Positions 7,472 through 17,460 of a stretch of DNA of 29,987 nucleotides are shown in pieces. The position numbers and the translations under genes are program-made. The notes below the pieces were generated by a model. The model was not told the origin of the DNA. It ran no database searches and was given only the letters and a program-made list of their open reading frames with translations. Source of the DNA: Hypsibius dujardini (lineage: Eukaryota; Tardigrada; Eutardigrada; Parachela; Hypsibiidae); contig LRSR01007492.1 in the NCBI GenBank assembly GCA_001579985.1, positions 1 through 29,987 on the forward strand, in the 5' to 3' direction. Each line of letters starts with the position of its first letter. The first letter of the stretch is position 1.

Positions 7472-10395
7472 CTAATTTGGTGTGTGATTGGTGTTGCCGG
7501 TATTGTAATTGAGCGAAAAGTCGATCCGTTGGAGGTAGGACTCGGCCTGTTGAACGGTACTCGGACGGATGTTGTCGGAGCTCCACGGGACGGCGCACAT
7601 TGGGCAGGCTTGAAGGCCACGCTGCAGGCAGGATTTGACTTCGGAGAAGATGGCCGGCATCGAACAGCCGGGGCAAAGTGTGAAGTCGCTTTTTATCACA
7701 TGCATTCCCTGTTGTCGTGGGTGAAAAATATTAGTTGCAATGAGCATGGAAAGCGTCACCGGAAAACTTGAGCTTACCGTGAGGACACAGAAAGGTACTC
7801 GAATTCGGCATAGTGGACATGACAGCAAACTCGCAGGAAATTTGTGGCTGGCGTATGGGCACTCTGTGTGAGTTTCCTCGGGATCAATTACGCGATTCGC
7901 TTTCCGGAGGATGTTGAGTATTTTCGACTCGTACTTTTCAGTTACGATGGCTCGATGTTCCGGTTGCATCAGCACCAAGGCAAACCTACCAAGCATAAGC
8001 AATGAATGCCTTGCTCGCTGTTTGTCTGCCTGTCTGCCTGTCTGCCTGCTGTCTGTCTGTCTGCCTGCCTGTCTGTCTGCCTGCTGTCTGTCTGTCTGAC
8101 TGTCTGACTGAGTGTCTGTATGTTTGTCTGCCTAAGTGTCTGTTTGTCTTTTCTGCCTGGCTATGTGCCTGTTTGTCTATCGGTCTGCGTGTCTGTCTCT
8201 CTGACTCCAGGTTCAGGCTGCAAGTACGCACTGTACTGCGGATTTATTCAGCTGGCACTTGGTGCACTCCAGCACTGCCGATAGGAGAAACCGACTTGCG
8301 TCCTTCGGAAATTTGCTGATATTCCTACAAATCCTTATGAGCATCCGCGCAACTGTTAAGGCAAAACCAGAATCGTTCGTATTTCATTCGTTTGAGTTTT
8401 GAAATGAATATGGAGGAATAGAGAGGCTGGTATGTAGAACACCGCTGTACCTTTGTCGTGCTCCTTCAGTGTGTACATCACCGTACTGACCGCGTGGCTG
8501 TGGACCAGCGCAAACATCTCCCACAGCTGACCGGAAGGGCTTTGCCGCGCTTGCAACAACCTGTCGTAAGTCCTACAGAACGGACCAAAGCAAAGCCAGA
8601 TTGTTTTAAATATACAAAACTGGATAAACAGGCCTGCATTATACCGATAGAGGACTTGATGAGCGTCGTGGTAGTCACCGTTTCTCAGGTGATGGTCTGC
8701 AACTAAGAGCGATATTCGATCGGCCTCGCTGAACTTTCCAGACAACAGGTATAAGTCCAGCAAGTACTTCTCGTCCTGAAAATCCAAACCCGAGTTTCGG
8801 CATGGTTCATTAACGAATTTATAGATTAGTTGACCTATGTACTGTAATTCGGACAGCTATCAGGCAGACGAACAGGCATCGCGCAGTCAAACAGTCGTCA
8901 GACAGACAAACAGACATAAAGCCAGACAGTCTTCAGTAAGGCCAACAGACAGTTATTCGCTCAACAAACAGACACCAGAGAGTCAGACAGTCATTAGCCA
9001 AACGAACAGGCAACTAGACAGTCATCAGTTAAGCCAACAGCCAGTCATTAGTCAAACGAACAGGCAACTAGACAGTCATCAGTTAGGCCGACAGCCAGTC
9101 ATTAGTCAGGCCAACAAACACCAGGCAGTCAAACAGTCGTCAGGCAGACAAACAAACACAAAGCCAGACAGTCATCAGTCAGGCCAACAGACAATCATTA
9201 GTTGGACGAACAGGCAACCAGACAGTTAGACAATCGTCAGTCAGACAAAGAGACACAAATTCAGACAGCTTAGGCGGTCAAACAAACAAACAAGACAGCC
9301 CCAGACAGTTTCCAATAAGACGAGCAGACACAAAGACAGTCATCATTCAGATTAACAGAAAATAAACAGGCAGTTCCCAGTCAGACAGTCTTCAGTCAGA
9401 CGAATAGACACACTGGCAAGAAGATATTCAGTCACTCAGACAGTCGGGCAATTGGCTGAAGAAACAATGCTAGTATGCGAATACCTTGGGGACTCCGTCA
9501 TCGTTCCCCAGAAGAAACTGCGAGACTAAGTCAGAGGTGCCGGAGTCATTACACTTGACTGTGGCTGCCACGAGGGCCGTCAAAGCAGAATCCTCATCAA
9601 CGGACTCCGCTCTCATCGTGACCGGCTGTTTCAGCAGTTTCAAGAGGAGATCGACAGCTCGTCGCGGCTGACCGGCCTGGATAAGATATTCTGAGGAGCG
9701 AACTGTGTTATGCCTGCTTTCGTAGAAGGCGGCAATCTTCTCGTACAGCGCCGCTGGTTGATCATCTCCTAAGATTAAGTAATTTAAGTGATTAAAGAAA
9801 GTGACTGATTTAAGAAATTTGAATTGGGACGTCTGCCTAAAAACTGCTCTTCTTACCGACTACTTTGGCAAAAATGTCCATTTGCTGGTACTGTTGCGCA
9901 GTCAGGAAGGCCTCTTCCCCTCTGCCGGAGATCAGCAAATACCGGATTGCTGAGGCAAAATCTTTCATCTTCATAAAATGTCTGAAGTAATAAAGGCGAA
10001 TTATTGAGATAGATCAGCTTGAGATGTGGATGAGTGTTTTCTTACGCCGCAACCATTTTGGCTCCTTCTTGCGATCGTGTGCGGTCGACCACCTCAATGG
10101 CCAAATCGGTGCGATTCAAGGATTCGAGAAGAAGACGCACGACGGCGTCGTTCTCGCCGGCTGCCTCGTATAAGCGGACCGCACCGTTGAAGTCCCCCGC
10201 CGTTTCTTTGACCTTAGCGAGCTGTACTCGAAGCGGCATCGAATCGGTCTTTTCGATAATTTCCTCAGCCTGCAAGAACAGTGTCTAATTTTCAAAATGA
10301 AAGACACATAGATAAATAGGTAGACAGACAAAGTGAAAGACAAATAGACTGAATGACAGGCAAACAAACAGGCTGACAGACAGACAGGTAGGGGC

Positions 10396-10428
<33 letters not shown>

Positions 10429-12901
10429 GGAACTAGCCTTTTCTGTTGTACCTGTTTCCACTCTTTAGCCCGCAGGAACATCGCAGCTGCCTTCTGTAAA
10501 TTTCCCGAGTCCCGGTACATCCTAGCCGCATCCTTAAAATGTCGCCCTTCCTCTAGGATTCCAGCACATTCTTCGTTCAGCAGCGGATCACGCAACTCCC
10601 TACACAACGCCAAGCCCTTCGGTAGATCCCCCATCCGTATCGAAATTTTGGCAATTCCGATCTTGCACGTCCTCTCGAACATCGAATCAGAAATCTGGAG
10701 GGCTGCTAGGGCCTTCTCGTAGTTTACCAAAGCGCCACCATTGTCACCCAAAAGCTCTAGCTGCGCCGCATGTTGCTGCCTTGCGTAGCTGATCTTGTCC
10801 GGCGCGTGTGTTTCGGCCAACGCAATGGCTTTCTCCCACTCCATCAGGTCGGTGTAGGTGTCCAAGGCGGCGGTGTGGTCCGAAGCACGAAGGAACCATT
10901 CGCAGGCGAGTTGAGGTTTGTCGTCAATGAGGGCCATATGACCGGCTAGACTGGGCAGATGCTCGACGTTCCGGTACCGTTCCAGAAGGAGAACTTTATC
11001 GGCTGCTCCATATTCTCGGTATGCACTGATGGCTAACTCAATGTCCAGTTCCTGAACACACCGTTGACCAATCTGTTGGAGCTGCATAGTGAGCTTATCC
11101 TTCCGACAAAGCCGCGCAGCCTAAATCGAAAAACTCCAATCAGCATGCAGTTATGTACATCATAAAACTAACTGTTGCCGGTTTGTCTATTCACCTGCCT
11201 GCCTCTTTGCCTGTCTGCCTGTCTGCCTGTTTGTCTGTCTCTGTCTGTCTGCCTGCCTGTCTGTCTGTTTGTCTGTCTGTCTGTCAGTCTGTTTGTCTGT
11301 CTGTTTGTTTATGTTGTCTCACCTCGTGGAATCTGTGGAGCTTTATCAGTTTTTCAACATCCACCGCAGTTTGTCCGGGTTGGTTTTGCGGAAAAATCTT
11401 CAGTGTTCTCGCAATCAGAAGTCCATTGCTGAGTTCGGCGACCTTCCCACCACTAAATCCGAGCAGCACTGAGTTTTTGGTGATCATTTCGCGTTCGCCG
11501 GTAGTGTCATCCACTTTTTCCAGGATGCCTCCGAAGATGCTGTGTTGGACAAAAACATTGACTTGAATGGCGGACTCTCCATACACCACGAAGGTGGAAG
11601 CGAAGTCACCCTGCAAAGGCAATGAAGTTGACCAGAATGTCCCGCTTTTCAGTGTCTTGTCTGTCTCTGGATTTAAGGTCAGATTATTCACCGTTTGTTG
11701 CGGTCCGTCCACCCAGTCGAATAGGATACCCATGGGCCGACCGGAGAAACCGGGAACCTTCAGACAGACATCGCCCGTCACGCAGTACAGCATGACTTCG
11801 TTGGCTGAATCGATGAAAGCAACACTGGCATTACCAGACAAATCAGTTAGATATCTCGTGGCCTTGTTTGCTCTCTCTCTCCAGGGCTCTTTTGGGAGAC
11901 TCACAGTGCGTCCTGTTCTTTAACGAAAACGGAGACAATTTCCGCAGTGTGTTGAACGGCCAATTCGTGGCGTTGGTGCGGCAGGCTGAGGAAGCCGATG
12001 GCTCCGTTGGACGTGCCGAAGTACAGATTCCTGTCTGCCAGCGCGACGCAAGACACGCCTTGAAATAAGACACAAAATTTGTGAATGAAATGAAATATTA
12101 AGGAATGAAAAAATAACGGTAAAGCAAATAAGAAAATAGGAAAAATAACCGCCTGTTAGACTGCCAGTGCTATTAGTGCTAGTGCTAGTGAGACCATGAG
12201 GCCTAGTGAGGAGACCCATGGAGTACCTTGGAGACCGCCAATTGTCGATATCGTTTTTTCGATATTCGCCACAAACGACTCGTTGTCCCTTGGCAGTTCA
12301 TGCGTGACGATTCGTCCGTCCGTCAAGAAAACGACGACCAGATTCCACGTCAGGCTGACCGACCGTATTATCCCGAGGTATTCGTACCTGCCCAATGTGA
12401 TGTATGCTCCATTTTCTGCAAGTGAAAGAATACAATATTGATTGAGTTGATTAGCATTAGACGCAGACGCATCAGCTCAAAGTTCCTTAGTTTCAAAAAT
12501 GGGTGGAATGAAAGGAATACCGCTGTCGGAATCGGCGAGGTAGAAGATGGCCAGATTGTTGATGGCCGCGACAAAGCTGTCCGGTCCTAAAGCCACCACT
12601 GTCGGTTCAATGTTGCATGATATCACGCCCAGAGGTTCCTGCGGGTTCTTTATCTCGGCAACTTGGAAGGTATCGAGGGCGATCATCACCGCCACTCTAT
12701 CACGCCACGCACAACCGGTTTCCGGAATTTTGGCCAAGAACACGAACCCCTGTCCGTTTCCTCCAACTGCAGCGATCAGTGACCCTGAAAAGGAAATGAC
12801 GCAGCGTACAGGCAGACAGACGCATAAACACACAGACACGTAGACAAACAGACAAACAGAAAGACAGACGAACACACGGACACACAGACAGACAAATAGA
12901 A

Positions 12902-12949
<48 letters not shown>

Positions 12950-13941
12950 AGATGGCAAGCAGATATTCATACACCTGACACCCTGAATATCGAACAGATA
13001 GAGATGCAGACGGTGTTGGGCCTGAAGTATAACGAACCATCTGAAGTCCACGCTAGTTTTTGCAGATCTGAGCCTTCGCCAACGAGGGCTTCCTTCTGTC
13101 GCATTTTCGCCAAGTCTGTCTGAAAGACTTTCAGCACATTACTGGAACAGATCCCGAACCGGGCGCCGTCGCCGGTGGCGCACATATCCGTCGCTTTATC
13201 GGCAAATATTTTTAGGTGCTGCAGCTCCTTGCCTTGTTCATCCGGATGAGACGATACCCATATCAGAACTCCCTAAAAACCAGAATACTAACATTACTGT
13301 TAAGTCAAATTGTTTGCCCGTTCGTTTGTACTCGTCTATACCTTTTGAAAAGACAGCAAAATGTACCCATCGCCGAACCAGCTGTATTGAATAATTTTTC
13401 CGTATTCAGCTTTGAATGAGTACTGCAGAGACCGCGTGTCATCTTCCAGGTTGAAGAGTACGAGAGTATTCTCGTTGGCGATGCAGCTCAACTGAAGAAA
13501 AATGGAATTTGTAGAACGCAAAGTTTTACAACAACGTATCGCATGCCGATTTCAAAGTAAATATAAAACACTTACCGTATTTTGTTCTCGTTGACCACCC
13601 TGGACGAACTTGCTGGTCGCAAACTGGATACCCTCCACCTTGCCGTAAGAACATTCTCTAGCCGATAAAGCTGTATCGCCGGCAACCGTCACAAAGACGA
13701 ACCGCGACGACGCCGAAGTATTTTCCTTGGCAGAAGACCTTACAACACTGCAAGTTGCGAGAAGACTGTCTTCGCTCCACGCTGCTGCCATTACCGGACC
13801 GGAGTGATGACCTCGCACGACTGTTCGCTTATCGCTAGCCTTGTCAAGAAGGATCACATTTCCTGTAGTCACAAGAACGAGCATTTCAAATGAGTATATG
13901 CTTTCTGCATATTTGTATATCTTTTTATCTGACCGTCTGCC

Positions 13942-13982
<41 letters not shown>

Positions 13983-14685
13983 GCCTGCCTGTCTGTCTGC
14001 CTGCCTGTCTGCCTGTCTCTGTCTGCCTGTCTGTGTGTCTGTGTGTCTGTCTGTGTGTCTGTCTGTGTGTCTGTGTGTCTGTTGCCATTCTTATGTTCTT
14101 CCTTTCACTTACCGGTTGAATATGCAATAGCCAGAATATCTGCAATAACCGACCAACCCATCCATGTGACTGCGCCACTGTCCCACGTATCGAGCTCTTG
14201 GTTGGCAAGCCGATGGTTCACCGGCGACCACAGATACACTTGAGCTCCATTTTGTGGACAAACCAGTGCCAGCAGCATACCATGGCGGTTCCATGCCAGG
14301 TGTGCACAGGGCGCCGGCAAGGTAACCTCCGTTATTTTCTGATGGCTCCGATCGTACAGCAGCATTCGATTCTCGATGGGTGATCCAATGACCAGGTAGT
14401 TGGCCTGCACCGGCTGCCATTGCAGGAGAAGGTCCTCCTTCGATTTCTCTCGTAAGAAGTCACTGGTGAACTGGAAATGAGCCTAAAGAAAGCGAGACTA
14501 ACTCTCAATGCAAAGTCTGCAGACATTTGAACAAAACCTTATTCAGGCGTACTGCAACATTCGGTAGTTTGCCTGAATCTAGTATATACTCAAATATACA
14601 ATTCATCAATCAATCAATGGTTTCTATATAGATCGAATCATTGATCAACCGATTTACAAGTATTAATTACCTTCAAAGCGTTCAT
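7472..14685 (-). CDS. WDR19: WD repeat protein 19 / IFT144, IFT-A subunit (19 exons, one apparent frameshift)
   Basis: IFT144 belongs to the IFT-A complex, which drives retrograde transport in cilia and delivers membrane proteins. Exons 5' to 3': 14671-14685, 14113-14482, 13576-13862, 13342-13491, 12982-13272, 12521-12784, 12227-12415, 11905-12058, 11692-11854, 11323-11610, 10452-11120, 10046-10269, 9857-9981, 9485-9768, 8645-8775, 8451-8572, 8232-8352, 7778-7985, 7472-7708. Exons 2-10 encode the WD40 beta-propellers (e.g. NYLVIGSPIENRMLLYDRS, IQYSWFGDGYILLSF). Exons 11-17 encode the TPR-like helical repeats (CRKDKLTMQLQQIGQR, AKMVA). Exons 18-19 give the C-terminal Cys-rich knuckles (CPLC, CPGC, CPMC); the first pair has lost one Cys (CPYASH where the human protein has CPFC). 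The implied length is about 1,430 residues (human about 1,340). The exons total 4,292 nt, one short of a multiple of three, because exon 5 needs one more base near 13025-13033. All junction phases otherwise agree. Confidence 0.93.
8010..8205. repeat. CTGT/CTGC repeat in WDR19 intron 17
   Basis: A degenerate (CTGT)n tract with many CTGC interruptions lies between WDR19 exons 18 and 17. It generates spurious SVCLPVCL open frames. Confidence 0.85.
8845..9475. repeat. Degenerate ACAG repeat with a 54-bp higher-order unit, WDR19 intron 14
   Basis: About 630 bp of decayed ACAG/GTCA-type repeats between exons 15 and 14. Inside it a 54-bp unit beginning GTCATTAG recurs exactly in register at 8990, 9044 and 9098, the last copy diverging. 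This indicates tetramer decay followed by larger tandem duplications. Confidence 0.8.
10315..10432. repeat. ACAG repeat in WDR19 intron 11
   Basis: GACAGACA-type tetramers, degenerate at the left and perfect for the last 30-40 bp, between exons 12 and 11. Confidence 0.8.
11170..11320. repeat. CTGT/CTGC repeat in WDR19 intron 10
   Basis: A pyrimidine-strand tetramer tract that runs up to the splice donor of exon 10 (donor GT at 11322-11321 on the minus strand). Confidence 0.85.
11611..11691 (-). other. 81-nt stop-free intron in WDR19 (exitron-like)
   Basis: It has GT...AG ends, a length divisible by three and no stop in the reading frame, so retention would add 27 residues. Comparison with the known IFT144 protein favours its removal: the spliced join WVDGPQQT-GDFASTFVVY follows the family without a gap. 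Confidence 0.7.
12815..12950. repeat. ACAG repeat in WDR19 intron 5
   Basis: (ACAG)n on the + strand, perfect at 12905-12945 and degenerate to the left, between exons 6 and 5. Its orientation relative to the gene is opposite to that in introns 2 and 10. Confidence 0.85.
13935..14092. repeat. CTGT repeat in WDR19 intron 2
   Basis: A perfect (CTGT)n core at about 13940-13980 is followed by CTGC and then CTGTGTGT variants, between exons 3 and 2. Confidence 0.88.
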
Positions 14686-15673
14686 GGCACTTTACTCGTA
14701 ACGGACACAGACAAACAGCTGTTTCGTTTACACACAGCAACAACAATATTAAGCCGGAACTGCTGATTCTAGCATGAAAACTTGACGGATTGCTTGCGGG
14801 TTAGAGTTGAGTACCGGCAGCGTGAAGGTCGTTGCCGGGTAACGACAACAGGATGACGGACGACAGAAATATAACACTTAAATCTCACGGTGAGCCGAAA
14901 AAAACACGCAAAACAAGCAGTTTCTAGTGAGAAAAAGAACAACTTTACTGCAGTTTCAGCCTTCTATCTGAGACTTGGGAAGAATGGGTCAGATAGAAAG
15001 ACCGGTCGATAAATTGGTTAAGGTATGCCGCTGGGATATGGCACTGGCGGTGGCGTACTCTGATGATTATGACCATGTATTGACTGACTATTGCAGACAT
15101 TCCTACTCATAATCGATCACCTGGAAATGCTGCACGGGCAGATCTCATGAAATCACTGATCAGTTCAGTTGAGCCAATAAGCCACATCCATCTCACAACT
15201 CACAACTCACAACTCACAACTCACAACTCACAACTCACAACTCACAACTCATCACAGGCAGTCGTTCAACAATCTCACGGTGCGTTTCGGCGATTTCGCC
15301 AGAGAAGTTTACTTCGTATCAAACCAAACGAAGAAAGAGGCCCCAATTACTTATTATTAAGCCAGACGAAGAGAGAGAAGCCCCAAATACGGTAGAGTTT
15401 GTGCCGCAACATAAATTAACAGATCCAATATTAGGAAACAGAGGGCAAATTGAATCTCATTTGAAAATGGGACTGATTCAATTAAAAGACATGCACTCGA
15501 AATCTGAACGCGCCCTGGTGAATGTGTATCCTATCATATCACATCATCAAACCATCGGGGGAAAGAATTAGAAAAATAAAGATCAACTGTCCGGATCGGT
15601 TTCCAATTCACAGGAGACTAGAGCACGCAAACCGGTTTCTTCTTCTTCTTCTTCTTCGTCGTCGTCTTTACAG
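14686..15673. other. Intergenic region between WDR19 5' end and SLC17 3' end
   Basis: The WDR19 promoter should lie in the left few hundred bases. I recognise no gene. Plus-strand ATGs at 14853 and 14982 open short frames next to plausible donors (GTGAGC at 14890 and GTATGC near 15022), but the spliced products are about 30 residues and match nothing. The region also holds a heptamer array (15193-15252) and a CTT/CGT triplet run at 15640-15667. A + strand AATAAA occurs near 15577. Confidence 0.5.
15193..15252. repeat. 7-bp tandem repeat (CTCACAA)n
   Basis: About eight perfect copies of the heptamer CTCACAA in the WDR19-SLC17 spacer. Confidence 0.92.
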
Positions 15674-17409
15674 TCAGTCATGCTCCTCCAGAGATTTGTC
15701 CGTCTTCTTGCGGTCCCACTTTGCCGGTTCACCAGACGCAAAGAGGGCGTAAAACAGGGCCGTCACCAGGTAGATGCCGGCTGAGATGAAGAAGACGATG
15801 CGCCACTGGGTGAACGTCTGACCGGATGGTCCGCTAGTGATGAGTCCCACGACGAACGGGCCTGTAATTGGACAAGTGCGAGGAAGATGGAACATCACGC
15901 GAAAAGGCGAGGCAGTGACGTCTCTCTATTACAGTAGCAGATTAAGGCACTTACCAACTATGCCAGGGATTGTCGCTAGAGTGTTCGTGAGACCCATGAG
16001 AGTTCCAGCGAATGTCGGAGACACATCAATGTGATTCACCTAAATGCGTAATCAACGCCAAGCTAAATTATGGCAAGGACTAAAGAGCTAAAGTCAAAAC
16101 AGACAGACAAACAACCGGACAGATAGTCAGTAAGGCAGATAAACAGACTGTCAAATAGACAGACATACAAAAAGACAGACAGACATACAAACAGACAGAC
16201 AAACAGATAGACAGACAGACAGACAGACTGACAACCAGACAGGCAAACAGGCTGAGACAAACAACAGACACCATGCACAGATAAACGCCAGAACAAAACG
16301 CAGGCGATGTGATAGACAGCATGGAAAGTGGGAATGTATGCAACCGTAACCGGACATTCATATCGGTCCTCTGTGAATTTTCATGAATTGAAAGACAGGC
16401 GACGGAGCTAAGGTAATGGAAACCTTACCTGAAATCCGGAAAGAGCGAGCGCCGTCCCGCCAACCGACAACACCAGCAGGGTGACCGCCCCATAGACATC
16501 ACAACCGATGTAGCCCACGGCGATCAAACAAGCCGCCGGGATAATCTGTCCCACAAAGTGAAAGGAACGTCGAACTTGAGTCGTCGATAGGATTCGCTTT
16601 CGCCGCAAGTAGTCCGCAATGTACGCAGAAATCGGCATGAGGACCGCCAACGCCAGATACGGCATCGCCGACAGCATCCCGTTCTCCTTCAGACTAAAGT
16701 GCAGCACCTTGCTGAAGTAGGTCGGCAGATTGGTGAGGAGGGTGTAGAAGCCCCAGTTGTTGCCGAAATGACCGACGGCGATGGCCCACACCGGCAGTGA
16801 GGTGAGGACCTTCTTCCACGGCACGGCCGGAGGCAGTTCGTTCTCGGCGAGTTTCGGCCGTCCAATCGCCGTGGTGATGAAGGTGCGTTCGGCCTTGGAG
16901 ATTCGAGGGTGAGTGTCGGGCGAGTCGAAAACCAGGAAGAACCACAGGAAGTACCAAGCCACCGAAGTACTGCCGAAGAAGTAGAAGATGCTTTCCCATC
17001 CCCATCTATCAGCCATTAAGCCGGAAATAATGAGCGCGCCGACGGTGCCGACGTGCATTCCGGAGTACGAGATGGCGACCATACGGGTTCGTTCCTACAA
17101 ATCAGCGGGCTATTTGCGAAACCATTTCTGTGGAGATTGTGAATGAAGGATTTCTGTCTGGATTATACGTACCAGGGGCGGTGCCCAGAGACTGATCATG
17201 GTATGCATAGACGGAAAGCAGACTCCCTGTGGAATAACATGTCCTCGAGGTAATTAAATTTGCCAAAATTTCATAGAGACCCCGCGAACAAGACAACCGC
17301 AAGGAAGATGGAGAATTGATTGAGACAAGCAGCGACAGGCAGACAGACATACAGAAACACTAGTGCAGGCAAGCAGATAAGCAGACAGACAAACAGACAG
17401 GCAGATAGC

Positions 17410-17460
<51 letters not shown>

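Noticed and set aside
10034-10288. Open frames antisense to WDR19 (also 9486-9671, 11567-11923, 12547-12843)
   Set aside because: They are shadows of the WDR19 exons on the opposite strand.
14853-15150. Small + strand gene divergent from WDR19
   Set aside because: Two ATGs lie next to usable donors, but every spliced frame stops after about 30 residues and matches nothing known.
15193-15252. Telomere-like heptamer array
   Set aside because: CTCACAA is not a known telomere repeat on either strand, and the array is short and internal.
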